This document shows, one piece after another, positions 24,611 through 33,095 of a stretch of 64,000 nt of DNA. The translations under genes were made by a program, and so were the position numbers. Location of the stretch: the NCBI GenBank assembly GCA_003241055.1, contig QFOD01000001.1:186001-250000 (forward strand). Direction: 5' to 3'. This stretch comes from Roseateles depolymerans. Lineage in GTDB: Bacteria > Pseudomonadota > Gammaproteobacteria > Burkholderiales > Burkholderiaceae_C. Every line of letters starts with the position of its first letter. The first letter of the stretch is position 1. The notes below the pieces were generated by a model. It was not told the origin of the DNA and ran no database searches. It was given only the letters and a program-made list of their open reading frames with translations.

Positions 24611-26570
24611 ACCTGACCCTCGCGCCCCGGCGCCCACGGCCTCTGCGGGCGCATCGCGTGCCCGCCAGCTCCGGCGCAGCCTGCTGGCCGTCGCGCTGGT
24701 GCTGCTGGGCGGCGCGGGCATCTCGGCCGCCACCTGGCGGCTGTCGCTCGACCTGGCACTGGCCCAGACCCGCGACGACGCGCAGCGCCACCTGCGCTTC
24801 GTGACGCATGAGCTGGGCAGCGCGCTCGACAAGTACGAGGTGCTGCCCCAGGTGCTGGCCACGCACCCGGCCCTGTCCGGGCTGCTGGCCGAGCCCGATT
24901 CGCCAGCGCGGCGACGCGAGGTCGACGCGCTGCTGGTGCAGATCGCCACCGATGCCGCTGCCGCGGCCATCTTCCTGATCGACGCCCACGGGCTGACGCT
25001 GGCCTCCAGCAACTGGCGCGACCCGCAGACCTTCGTCGGCCAGAACTATGCCTACCGCCCCTATTTCCGCGATGCGCTGCAGCAGGGCAGCGGGCATTTC
25101 TATGCGCGCGGCTCCACCACCGGGACACCGGGCTACTTCATCGCCCACCGCCTGGGCGGCCCGGCGCCGGGCGTCATCGTGCTCAAGGTGTCGCTGGACG
25201 AAATGGAGGCCAACTGGGCGCGCAGCGCGGGCGAGCTGATGCTGGCGGACGCGCGCGGCGTCGTCTTCCTGGCCAGCCGGCCGGAGTGGAAGTACCGCAC
25301 GCTGCGCGAGCTGTCGGCCGGTGCGCGCGCGGAGCTGCACCAGACCCAGCAGTACGGCGACCTGCCGCTGCAGGTGCTGAAGCGCGAGGCGGCGCCGGGC
25401 TATCCCGGCCCGGCCCGGCCGGAGGATCCGGCCTCGGCCACCCGCTATGCCCCCGAGGCACTGCACGTGGAGCGTGTGGGCATCGAGGCCACGCCCGGCG
25501 CACGCTCGCCGCTGTGGCTGCGCGCGCTGGTCACCGAGCAGCAGGTGCCGGGGCGTGGCTGGACGCTGCTGTCCTTCACCGAGATCCGCGGTGCCGAGCA
25601 GATCGCAGCCAGCCGGGCCTGGGCGGCGTTGCTGGGCTGGGTGTCGCTGCTGCTGATGCTGGCCTATGTGCAGTTGCGCCGCCGCCGCACCCGCGAGCGC
25701 CGTGCGGCCCAGGGCGAGCTCCGCGCGGCCTACGAGAGCCTCGAACAACGCATTGCCGAGCGCACCGGCGCCCTGGTGCAGGCCAACGAGACGCTGGCCG
25801 CGCGCGTGGACGAACTGCACCGCACCGAGCACACGCTGCGCGCCACGCAGGACGAGCTGATCCAGGCCGGCAAGCTGGCCGTGCTGGGTCAGATGGCGGC
25901 CAGCATCACGCACGAGATCAACCAGCCGCTGGCCGCGCTGCGGGCGCTGAACGACAACGCGCGCGTCTTCCTGGAGCGCGGCATGCACCAGGACGCCCAG
26001 GGCAACCTGCAGGCCATCGACGGGCTGACGCAGCGCATCGCCGCCATCGTGGCCCAGCTCAAGGGCTTTGCCCGGCGCGACGAGCTGCGCGTGCAGCCGG
26101 TGCCGGTGGAGGTGGCCTTCCAGGCCGCGCTCGCGCTGGTGGGCGCGGAGGCGCGGCGCCAGCGCGTGCGCCTGGTGGCGCCGCCCGTGCCGGCGGGCCT
26201 GGCGGTGCTGGGCCAGCAGGTGCGCATCGAGCAGGTGCTGGTGAACCTGCTGCGCAACGGCATCGACGCGAGCGCGGAAGCCGGTGGCGCCGAGGTCTGG
26301 CTGGAGGCCGAGGTGGATGCTGCCGCGGGTCAGGCCTTGCTGCGCGTCAGCGATCAGGGCGTCGGCCTCAGCGCCGAGGTGCAGGCGCGGCTGTTCGAAC
26401 CCTTCTTCACCACCAAGCGGCGCGGCGAGGGGCTGGGCCTGGGCCTGTCCATCTCCGCGTCCATCGCCAACGCGCTGGGCGGCTCGCTGCAGGCCGCCAA
26501 CCGCGAGCCCGGCGGCGCGCAGTTCACGCTGCGGCTGCCGCTGGCCGAGGCGGCGGCCCCTGAGGCTTAG
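24588..26570 (+). CDS. DctB-type membrane sensor histidine kinase
   Basis: A 660-residue kinase. A transmembrane helix at about 32-52 and another near 345-365 flank a periplasmic double-Cache sensor domain with the DctB-like YAYRPYFRDAL and GELMLADARGVVFLASRPEWKYRTL. A short coiled coil precedes the dimerisation helix with phospho-accepting His442 in ITHEINQPLAAL. The ATPase shows VNLLRNGIDAS (N box), DQGVGLS and GLGLGLSIS (G boxes). By homology it senses C4-dicarboxylates or 2-oxoglutarate in the periplasm. It starts within the end of kgtP and ends two bases before the regulator gene, so the three form one operon. Confidence 0.92.
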   Translation: MPSPQPTEPDPRAPAPTASAGASRARQLRRSLLAVALVLLGGAGISAATWRLSLDLALAQTRDDAQRHLRFVTHELGSALDKYEVLPQVLATHPALSGLLAEPDSPARRREVDALLVQIATDAAAAAIFLIDAHGLTLASSNWRDPQTFVGQNYAYRPYFRDALQQGSGHFYARGSTTGTPGYFIAHRLGGPAPGVIVLKVSLDEMEANWARSAGELMLADARGVVFLASRPEWKYRTLRELSAGARAELHQTQQYGDLPLQVLKREAAPGYPGPARPEDPASATRYAPEALHVERVGIEATPGARSPLWLRALVTEQQVPGRGWTLLSFTEIRGAEQIAASRAWAALLGWVSLLLMLAYVQLRRRRTRERRAAQGELRAAYESLEQRIAERTGALVQANETLAARVDELHRTEHTLRATQDELIQAGKLAVLGQMAASITHEINQPLAALRALNDNARVFLERGMHQDAQGNLQAIDGLTQRIAAIVAQLKGFARRDELRVQPVPVEVAFQAALALVGAEARRQRVRLVAPPVPAGLAVLGQQVRIEQVLVNLLRNGIDASAEAGGAEVWLEAEVDAAAGQALLRVSDQGVGLSAEVQARLFEPFFTTKRRGEGLGLGLSISASIANALGGSLQAANREPGGAQFTLRLPLAEAAAPEA

Positions 26571-26572
26571 AC

Positions 26573-28006
26573 ATGAACCTGGACAATCTGCCCATGGGCT
26601 GGAATTCGTTGGATGGCGCGACGCGCGAGGTGGACGTGCTGCTGGTCGAGGACGACGAGCTGGTGCGCCTGGCCGCGAGCCAGAGCCTGCGGCTTGCGGG
26701 CCTTGGCGTGCACGGACTGGAATCCGCCGAGGCGGCGCGCGACTGGCTGGCGCCGGGCTTCGGCGGCGTGCTGGTGTGCGACGTGCGCCTGCCCGGCGAA
26801 AGCGGCCTGCAGCTGCTGCGCGCGTTGCAGGGGCAAGACCCGGAACTGCCGGTCATCCTCGTGACCGGGCACGGCGACATCGGCATGGCCGTGGAAGCCA
26901 TGCGCGACGGCGCCTGGGACTTCATCGAGAAACCCTTCGGTGCGGACCATCTGGTCGAGGTGGTGAAGCGCGCGCTCGCGCAGCGCCGCCTGGTGCTGGA
27001 GAACCGCCGCCTCAAGGCCCAGCTGGCCGACGGCCCGGCCGATCGGCTGCTGGGCAGCAGCGCGGCCATCGAGCAGGTGCGCACGCTGATCAGCACGCTG
27101 GGCCCGGCGCGGGTGGATGTGCTCATCCACGGCGAGACCGGCGCCGGCAAGGAGGTGGTGGCGCGGGCGCTGCATGCCGCCAGCGGCGCGCGCGGCCCCT
27201 TTGTGGCCATCAACTGCGGGGCGCTGCCGGAGAGCGTGTTCGAGTCCGAGATCTTCGGCGCCGAGGCGGGGGCATACACCGGCGCCAACAAGCGCCGCAT
27301 CGGCAAGCTGGAGTTCGCGGGGGACGGCACGGTGTTCCTGGACGAGATCGAGTCCATGCCGCTGGCGCTGCAGGTGAAGATGCTGCGCGTGCTGCAGGAG
27401 CGCAGCGTGGAGCGGCTGGGGGCCAACACCGCCGTGCCGCTGGGCTGCCGCATCGTCGCGGCCACCAAGGTGGACCTGCTGGCGCTGGCCCGCGAGGGGC
27501 GCTTCAGGGAGGACCTCTTCTACCGGCTGGACGTGGCCACCATCGTGCTGCCCCCGCTGCGCCAGCGGCGCGAGGACCTGCCGCAGCTGTTCAACCACTT
27601 CTGCGCCCAGGCCGCGGTGCGGCTGCAGCGCGAGGTGCCGCGCTGGACGCCGGCCCAGCTGGCGGCCTGGCAGCAGCGCGACTGGCCGGGCAATGTGCGC
27701 GAACTGCGCAACTTCGCCGAGCGCTGGGTGCTGGGGCTGGTGCACGAGGAGGCGCCGCCCCTGCCGCCGCCGTCGGCGCCCCGGCCCGCTGACGACGCCG
27801 CGCCGCTGCGCGTTGCGGCCGAGTTGCCACAGGCACCGCTGGACGAGGCGCTGGCCGAGGTGGAGCGGGAATGGATCATCCGCGCGCTGGAGCTCAGCGG
27901 CGGCAACATCGCGCGCGCCGGCGAGCGCCTGGGCCTGGCCCGCAAAACGCTGCACGACCGCATCCGGCGGCTGGGCCTGAACGCGGACGCCTACCGGGGC
28001 AGCTGA
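26573..28006 (+). CDS. DctD/MifR-type sigma-54-dependent response regulator
   Basis: A 477-residue NtrC-family activator. The receiver domain (20-140) has phospho-acceptor Asp70 in VLVCDVRLP and the switch threonine in VTGHGD. The AAA+ domain has Walker A GETGAGKE, the sigma-54 contact loop GAYTGA at 233-238 (Tyr replaces the usual Phe), Walker B VFLDEIESM and the R-finger region. A Fis-type helix-turn-helix (ELSGGNIARAGERLGLARKTLHDRI) ends the protein. The gene follows the kinase after two bases. It very probably activates the sigma-54 promoter at 23196. The strong terminator at 28063 ends the operon. Confidence 0.94.
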   Translation: MNLDNLPMGWNSLDGATREVDVLLVEDDELVRLAASQSLRLAGLGVHGLESAEAARDWLAPGFGGVLVCDVRLPGESGLQLLRALQGQDPELPVILVTGHGDIGMAVEAMRDGAWDFIEKPFGADHLVEVVKRALAQRRLVLENRRLKAQLADGPADRLLGSSAAIEQVRTLISTLGPARVDVLIHGETGAGKEVVARALHAASGARGPFVAINCGALPESVFESEIFGAEAGAYTGANKRRIGKLEFAGDGTVFLDEIESMPLALQVKMLRVLQERSVERLGANTAVPLGCRIVAATKVDLLALAREGRFREDLFYRLDVATIVLPPLRQRREDLPQLFNHFCAQAAVRLQREVPRWTPAQLAAWQQRDWPGNVRELRNFAERWVLGLVHEEAPPLPPPSAPRPADDAAPLRVAAELPQAPLDEALAEVEREWIIRALELSGGNIARAGERLGLARKTLHDRIRRLGLNADAYRGS

Positions 28007-28062
28007 GCCGCTCGCGGCGCAGGGCAGCTCAAGCGTCGGTGCTTGGGTGACGGCCCAAACGA

Positions 28063-28092
28063 AAAAGGGCGCACCCGCGGGTGCGCCCTTTT
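28063..28092. terminator. Bidirectional intrinsic terminator
   Basis: AAAAGGGCGCACCC-GC-GGGTGCGCCCTTTT is a near-perfect 14-base-pair inverted repeat with A and T tails on both sides. It lies between the dctD-like gene (+) and the metalloprotease gene (-), so it can stop transcription from both directions. Confidence 0.9.
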
Positions 28093-28116
28093 GACATGGC
28101 AGCCAGGCTGCAGGTC

Positions 28117-29565
28117 TTACCAGCCGATGTCGCGCAGCAGCGGCAGGGTCAGGTCATACGGCGGGATCACGACCTGGGTCAGATCGCCGTTGATGGCGGG
28201 TTCCATCAGCAGGTTGCGGGTGGCCGACACGTCGAAGTGCGACACCGACGAGCCGCTCACGTACGGGTTCGGCGCGTACATCATCAGGCGGCCCTGAGCA
28301 TCGGCACCGGCCATCTGCGTGCCCGACAGACCCATCGTGGCGATCACGCCGGAGCTGGTGCGCGAACGCGTGGCCAGCTTGGTCAGCAGGGTGGCGCCCA
28401 CGGTCTGGTCGATCATCAGCGTCGGGATCACCAGCGTGGCGTCCGTGCCGCTCATGCCGGCCACACCGGCCGCGTTGTTGACGATCAGTACGCCGATCGC
28501 GCCGGCGTTCTGCGCGTTCTTCGCCTTGACGGCGAAGTTGCAGCTGCCACGGCTGATCAGCACGATGTTGCCGACGGCGGCGCGGGCGTTGTTGCCGGTC
28601 AGGGCATCGCAGCCCAGGCTCAGGCCAACCGCGCTGGTGTCAGCGGTGGACGTCGGCACCATGGGCATCAGCACGCCGGTCTTGGGCATGGCGGCGACGG
28701 ACGGGCCGAAGGATGCTTCGCCGGTCGTGTAGGCGCCCGCGGCGTCACCGGCGGCGGAGCCGGTGATGGTGGCCTTGGGCAGGCCCACGCGCAGCACCTG
28801 CGGCGCCAGCGCGGTCACGTTGGGGCCGGTCCAGACCAGCTTGTCCACGCTGATGGCGGATGCTGCGCGCTCGGCGGCGGTCATGTCCTTCCAGAGCTTG
28901 CCGGTGGCCGTGCCCATCAGGAAGTGATCCCAGACCGAGGGCGAGGTGCCGTTCTGGGCGCCCGTCTGGCCGTTGGTGAAGGTCTGGAAGCCCAGGCCGT
29001 GACCCATTTCGTGCTGCAGCACCGCGACGAAGTCCACCGCCGAGGCGCCGTGGTTGCCGTCCAGGCCCAGGTAGAAAGGTTGGCCGTCCAGGCAGCCGGT
29101 GTTGCCCAGGTTGACGTTGAAGTTGGCGTTGATCTGCGCCGCGTTCGCCGTGCCCAGGTAGGAGCCGGAGATCTTGTTGGCCAGCGCGTAGGAGTACCAG
29201 GTGTTGGTCAGCGGCGCGTTGGCGAAGTTGCGGAAGATGCTCGTCGCACCGGCGCTGCCCAGCGTGGCGCTGGTGGAGGTGCAGGCCAGGGCCGAGAACT
29301 GCGCGTTGATGATGATGGGCTGGGTGCTGGTGAGCGCCTTGCCCCAGAGGTTGGCGGCGTAGGTGAACGCGATCAGGCGCTGCTCGCCCAGCGTCGTGCC
29401 GGTGTTGCCACCGACCGGTGCGGCCGGCGTCGTGTCGTTGAAGCCGACGCCCGCAGCGTTGATGTTGTTGATGATGATCTGGACGTCGGCGTGGGCGGCG
29501 CCCATCAGGCCGGCGGACAGTGCTGCCGTGCAGGCCAGCAGCTTGAAGGCTTGCTTATTTTTCAT
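28117..29565 (-). CDS. Secreted metalloprotease-like protein with inserted PA domain
   Basis: A 482-residue exported protein. The signal peptide (LLACTAALSAGLMGAAHAD) precedes a catalytic-looking domain with zinc motif HEMGH at 185-189 followed by GLGF. A protease-associated domain (about 320-420: GNIVLISRGSCNFAVKAKNAQNAGAIGVLIVNN) interrupts it, and a conserved tail resumes with SHFD, NLLMEP and LPLLRDIGW. There is no histidine at the third metzincin position, so zinc ligation must differ. It probably degrades extracellular protein. Its start overlaps the end of the small secreted protein gene by 11 bases, so the two are made together. The ribosome-binding site AAGGAGCAGAGC precedes ATGAAAAAT. 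Confidence 0.88.
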   Translation of the reverse strand: MKNKQAFKLLACTAALSAGLMGAAHADVQIIINNINAAGVGFNDTTPAAPVGGNTGTTLGEQRLIAFTYAANLWGKALTSTQPIIINAQFSALACTSTSATLGSAGATSIFRNFANAPLTNTWYSYALANKISGSYLGTANAAQINANFNVNLGNTGCLDGQPFYLGLDGNHGASAVDFVAVLQHEMGHGLGFQTFTNGQTGAQNGTSPSVWDHFLMGTATGKLWKDMTAAERAASAISVDKLVWTGPNVTALAPQVLRVGLPKATITGSAAGDAAGAYTTGEASFGPSVAAMPKTGVLMPMVPTSTADTSAVGLSLGCDALTGNNARAAVGNIVLISRGSCNFAVKAKNAQNAGAIGVLIVNNAAGVAGMSGTDATLVIPTLMIDQTVGATLLTKLATRSRTSSGVIATMGLSGTQMAGADAQGRLMMYAPNPYVSGSSVSHFDVSATRNLLMEPAINGDLTQVVIPPYDLTLPLLRDIGW

Positions 29566-30001
29566 AGCTCTGCTCCTTGGCAGTGTGCGTGTGAGCGGCG
29601 GCCTTGGCCTTGCCCTTGACGATGGCGTCGGCGGCTTCGCTGCCGGTCACGCAGGCGAAGTTCAGCGTGCCGTCGGCATTGCGGGTCACCGTGGAGTACT
29701 GCAGCGAGCTTTCGTCCAGCTCCTGCTCGACGGTGCCGTCAGCGTGCACGATGGCCGCGGGGCTGACCTTGCCGGTCAGCAGGCCGCGGGGTTGGGTCGC
29801 GCGGGTCTGCGTCTTGCTCAGCGTGGCCGCGGCGCGGGCCTGGGCGGTTGTTTCCTCGGACGTCGGGGCGCGCAGTGCGCCGGTGACGGGGTCCTTAACG
29901 ACCTTGATGGCGTGGGCCGGCACGGCGGCCATCAGGCCGGCCGTGGCGATCGTCACGGCCAGACCGGCGCGCAGGCCGGCTTGGGTGGTGTTCATCGACA
30001 T
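29555..30001 (-). CDS. Small secreted partner of the PA-domain metalloprotease
   Basis: A 148-residue exported protein of unknown family. The signal peptide (LAVTIATAGLMAAVPAHA) is followed by KVVKDPVTGALRAPTSEE and HADGTVEQELDESSLQYSTVTRNADGTLNFACVTG, then an Ala/Lys-rich, His-containing tail (AKAAAHTHTAKEQ). AGAGGAAAC lies six bases before ATG 30001; ATG 29995 is the alternative. It is translated first and overlaps the protease gene by 11 bases. Such an arrangement would suit an inhibitor, chaperone or separate propeptide, but the sequence does not prove any of these. Confidence 0.78.
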   Translation of the reverse strand: MSMNTTQAGLRAGLAVTIATAGLMAAVPAHAIKVVKDPVTGALRAPTSEETTAQARAAATLSKTQTRATQPRGLLTGKVSPAAIVHADGTVEQELDESSLQYSTVTRNADGTLNFACVTGSEAADAIVKGKAKAAAHTHTAKEQSYEK

Positions 30002-30054
30002 GTGTTTCCTCTGTATCTCGGATGAGGCGCCGGCAGCGTGCCGCGCCGGGGAAT

Positions 30055-30687
30055 TCAGACCGACGCGCGGCGACGCAGCAGGCCCACGCCAGCCAGGCCC
30101 AGGCCCATCAGCAGATAGGTGGACGGCTCGGGCACGGCCGAGATCGACACGCTGTCGATGCCGACGAGATTGGCGTTGTTGGCATCGCCGACCGCGTATT
30201 CGAACGCGATGCGGCCGGTGGCGGCGCTGGGCAGGTCGATGGTGTAGAGCGTCCAGCCGTCAGCGGCCGTGATGGCCGTCAGCGGCGTGCTGAAGCTCGC
30301 CGTGCTGCTGTCGGCGCCCGCATGGAAGTAGACGTTGACCGCATCCTGGAAGCCGTCGGTGCCGGCCGAGCGCAGATAGAAGCTCAGCGAGGTGGCGCCG
30401 CCCAGCGTGATCTCGGGGCTGATCAGCCAGTTGGAGATCGAACCGGCGAGGGCCGTCGTGCTGTTGAAATTGGCCGATGCGTAGGAGTTGTCGGCGCCAG
30501 CCTGGGCGCTGAAGTTCTCGATGATGCCCTGGAACCAGCTGATGCCGGCAGGCGAGCTGTTGTTCGTCAGGGTCCAGCCGGAGGCGGCCAGATTGTCGAA
30601 GCCTTCGCTGTAGATCGTGTCGGCCTGCGCCGTGGCGGCGCCGGCCAAGCCTGCCAGGGCGAGGAGGCAGGAGGCAGTCAGTTTCAT
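30055..30687 (-). CDS. Secreted PEP-CTERM protein, choice-of-anchor J-like
   Basis: A 210-residue exported protein. The signal peptide (LLALAGLAGAATAQAD) is followed by YSEGFDNLAASGWTLTNNSS, SISNWLISPEITLGGATSLSFYLRS and WTLYTIDLPSAATGRIAFEYAV, the pattern of the choice-of-anchor J beta-sandwich. The C-terminus VPEPSTYLLMGLGLAGVGLLRRRA is a PEP-CTERM signal. The start is ATG 30687, preceded by GAGGGAACC; the longer upstream frame is not a signal peptide. It lies upstream of the metalloprotease pair on the same strand, 53 bases away, and may be cotranscribed with it. Confidence 0.9.
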   Translation of the reverse strand: MKLTASCLLALAGLAGAATAQADTIYSEGFDNLAASGWTLTNNSSPAGISWFQGIIENFSAQAGADNSYASANFNSTTALAGSISNWLISPEITLGGATSLSFYLRSAGTDGFQDAVNVYFHAGADSSTASFSTPLTAITAADGWTLYTIDLPSAATGRIAFEYAVGDANNANLVGIDSVSISAVPEPSTYLLMGLGLAGVGLLRRRASV

Positions 30688-31016
30688 GGTTCCCTCGCAG
30701 TCGGAGATTTCAGTGGTGGCCGTCGTGCGGCCGGTTCTCGCGGGTGGCGATGCGTCATTGGTGACGCGCAACACCTGGCACCTACTGTAGGCACATCTCC
30801 GTTTGTGAAGAATTCGAGTAATGCCTAGAGAAACGCCCCCCGCGGCTGAGGGGTGTCAGGTCTTGACATCTGCGTGTCATGGTCATCGGGTGGGCCTGCC
30901 GTCGTCGGGCCGTCGACTCATGTACCAGGCGCACGGGCGAACAAGAAAAGCGGCCGGACGATGACTCGTCCGGCCGCGGCCTGGGGGGGTGTCGCCCGGG
31001 GGGGGGGCGATGGGCG
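30688..31016. other. 329-base region without a gene, between PEP-CTERM and chemoreceptor genes
   Basis: No coding sequence is supported. It holds the presumed promoter region of the minus-strand PEP-CTERM gene, with a CCTAC-T-GTAGG dyad at 30781-30791, a GTGTCAGGTCTTG motif at about 30853 also found inverted near 7602, the chemoreceptor terminator at 30950-30977, and G runs of 7 and 10 at 30983-30989 and 30998-31007. Confidence 0.7.
30950..30977 (-). terminator. Intrinsic terminator of the chemoreceptor gene
   Basis: A perfect 12-base stem GCGGCCGGACGA / TCGTCCGGCCGC with a four-base loop. On the minus strand it is followed by TTTTCTTG. It lies 40 bases past the chemoreceptor stop. Confidence 0.88.
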
Positions 31017-32558
31017 TCAGCGCAGGCGGAACACCGACACGACGGAGGCCAGGCGCTCGGCCTGCTCGCGCAGCGAGCCCGAGGCTGCGGTGGACTCTTC
31101 CACCAGCGCCGCGTTCTGCTGGGTCATCTGGTCGAGATTGGCCACGGCCTGGTTGACCTGCTGGATGCCGTCGCGCTGCTCGACGGCGGCGGTGGCGATC
31201 TCGCCCATCAGGTCGGTGACGCGGCGCACGCTGAGCACCAGCTCGTCCATGGTCTTGCCGGCCTGGGCGACGTCGGCTGCGCCGGCCTCCACGGTCTCGA
31301 CCGAGCGGGCGATCAGGCCCTTGATCTCCTTGGCAGCCTCGGCGCTGCGCTGGGCCAGCGCACGCACCTCGGAGGCGACCACGGCGAAACCCTTGCCATG
31401 CTCGCCGGCGCGGGCCGCCTCGACGGCTGCGTTCAGCGCCAGGATGTTGGTCTGGAACGCGATGCCGTCGATGGCGCCGATGATGTCGGCGATGCGGCGC
31501 GAGGCATCGCTGATGTTGTCCATGTGGCGCACGACCTGACCCACCACCTGGCCGCCGCGGGCGGCGGCCTCGGCGGCGCTGCCGGCCAACTGGTTGGCCT
31601 GGCGGGCGGTGTCGGCCGACTGGCCCACCGTGCCGGTCAGCTCTTCCATGCTGGAGGCGGTCTCCTCCAGGTTGGCGGCGGTCTGCTCGGTGCGGGCGGA
31701 CAGATCCTGGTTGCCGGTGGAGATCTGGCTGGAGGCCGTGGACACGGATTCCACGCCTTCCCGCACCTCGCCCACCACCTGGCGCAACTGGGTCACCATG
31801 CGCGTGAGGGCCCGCTGCAACTGGGCGACCTCGTCGTCGCCGCGGGCGCGCAGTTCATGCGTGAGATCGCCATCCGCCACGGCCTCGGCCAGCTTCAGCG
31901 AGGATGACAGGCGGCCGACGATGGCCCGGGTGATCAGCACCGACATCAGCGTACCCAGCACGATGGCCGCCAGCGTCAGGCCGCCGATGACCCAGCGGCT
32001 GCGCTGATAGATGTCGTCGCCCAGCGCGTTGGCGGCCTCACCCCCGTCGATGTTGAGCTTGACCATGGCTTCGATGGAGTTCAGCACCTCGTCGTACTGC
32101 GGCTGAACGGCCTTGACGGCCTTCAGCGAGGCCTCGGTATCGCCGGCACGGTTGGTGTCGATGACCTTGGCGGAGGCCTCGGTGTAGGCCTTCCAGCTGC
32201 CACGGATCTTCTTCAGCAGGCGCTCCTCGTCGCTGGAACTCACCAGCTTCTCGTGCGCGTCGATGGCCTTGTCCATGTCCGCCCGCACGGCCTGCAGATC
32301 GGCTTCGTTCTTGCTCCGATCACCGTCGTTGGACAGCAGCAGCCGGTACTCCTTCATCCGGTTGCGGATGAACTGGAACTGGATGCGCTGGGCGCTGGAC
32401 ACGGAGGGCATCCAGTCGTTGCCGAGTTCGCGCGTGGTCTGGTTGACGCCGGACAGCTGGCTCAGGCCCAGCAGGCCCATGAATGCCGTGAGCAGCAGCA
32501 CGCTGAGGAATGCCAGCCCGAGCTTGGCGCCGACGCTGAGTTTGTCGAAGGTGTTCAT
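31017..32558 (-). CDS. Methyl-accepting chemotaxis protein
   Basis: A 513-residue transmembrane chemoreceptor. The first membrane helix (10-32) and second (about 190-212) enclose a four-helix-bundle periplasmic sensor (VNQTTRELGNDWMPSVSSAQRIQFQFIRNRMKEYR). A HAMP domain follows (ITRAIVGRLSSSLKLAEAVADGDL), then the signalling domain with the highly conserved hairpin tip, IIGAIDGIAFQTNILALNAAVEAARAGEHGKGFAVVASEVR in outline. No C-terminal CheR-binding pentapeptide is visible. AGGACCCCAAGCC precedes ATG 32558. The ligand is unknown. No che genes are nearby. Confidence 0.95.
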   Translation of the reverse strand: MNTFDKLSVGAKLGLAFLSVLLLTAFMGLLGLSQLSGVNQTTRELGNDWMPSVSSAQRIQFQFIRNRMKEYRLLLSNDGDRSKNEADLQAVRADMDKAIDAHEKLVSSSDEERLLKKIRGSWKAYTEASAKVIDTNRAGDTEASLKAVKAVQPQYDEVLNSIEAMVKLNIDGGEAANALGDDIYQRSRWVIGGLTLAAIVLGTLMSVLITRAIVGRLSSSLKLAEAVADGDLTHELRARGDDEVAQLQRALTRMVTQLRQVVGEVREGVESVSTASSQISTGNQDLSARTEQTAANLEETASSMEELTGTVGQSADTARQANQLAGSAAEAAARGGQVVGQVVRHMDNISDASRRIADIIGAIDGIAFQTNILALNAAVEAARAGEHGKGFAVVASEVRALAQRSAEAAKEIKGLIARSVETVEAGAADVAQAGKTMDELVLSVRRVTDLMGEIATAAVEQRDGIQQVNQAVANLDQMTQQNAALVEESTAASGSLREQAERLASVVSVFRLR

Positions 32559-32902
32559 GGCTTGGGGTCCTTGAGCTGCGCGGGGCCGGTTCGCGCCTGG
32601 CCCCGCCGCATCGGTGGGTGGCCTCGAATCGAGGCCGTTGCGGCACAAGCGACCGGGTTGGGAAACCGCTGGCACCGGCGCATCGCAGCGCTGCCGCCCA
32701 GCCGGGTTTCCTCGACCGGCCGATTTCATTTCTTGTGGGGAAATTCTAGAAAGCTGCGTATACCCCGGAGCACCCGGCCTGGATATTGACGTGGCATTCC
32801 GTGCATTAGCTGACGTCCCGCCGAAATGTCGCGCGCCGCAGTGGTTTCGAGGTGCGGAACATATAGGCGCGAATCGGGCCGGCCGCCAATTAAGTGGCGC
32901 CA

Positions 32903-32918
32903 ATGTCATAAATGACAT
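32903..32918. promoter_or_regulatory. Palindrome ATGTCAT-AA-ATGACAT
   Basis: Perfect seven-base arms with an AA centre, 345 bases upstream of the chemoreceptor start. The TGTCAT/ATGACA arms look like a dimeric regulator site. No target promoter was identified. Confidence 0.4.
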
Positions 32919-33076
32919 GATGTTTCGCCGCCTGCGGGAAGGCGGGCCAGGGCGCTTTGCCACGGGGAGAGCCACCAGCGGGGTGCGCTGCAGCGGGCCT
33001 GCGGTTGGCGCAAATGCCGGGGGTGTCGCCGAGTATGGCTCGGGGCCCTAGAAAATGATCTGGCCTGCGCCTATAT

Positions 33077-33095
33077 GTTGATTTTTAAAATCAAC
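33077..33095. repeat. AT-rich palindrome GTTGATTTT-T-AAAATCAAC
   Basis: Perfect nine-base arms around one base, 48 bases past the stop of the RlmN-like gene (minus strand). It may act as a terminator without a clear U tract or as a regulator site for the chemoreceptor. The TTGAT..ATCAA arms resemble an FNR box, but the spacer is seven bases rather than four. Confidence 0.45.

Noticed and set aside
32690..32770. Sigma-28 (flagellar) promoter for the chemoreceptor
   Set aside because: TAGAATTT on the minus strand resembles the -35, but the expected GCCGATAA is absent at the right spacing.
33077..33095. FNR box reading of the TTGAT..ATCAA palindrome
   Set aside because: The spacer is seven bases; FNR-type sites need four.
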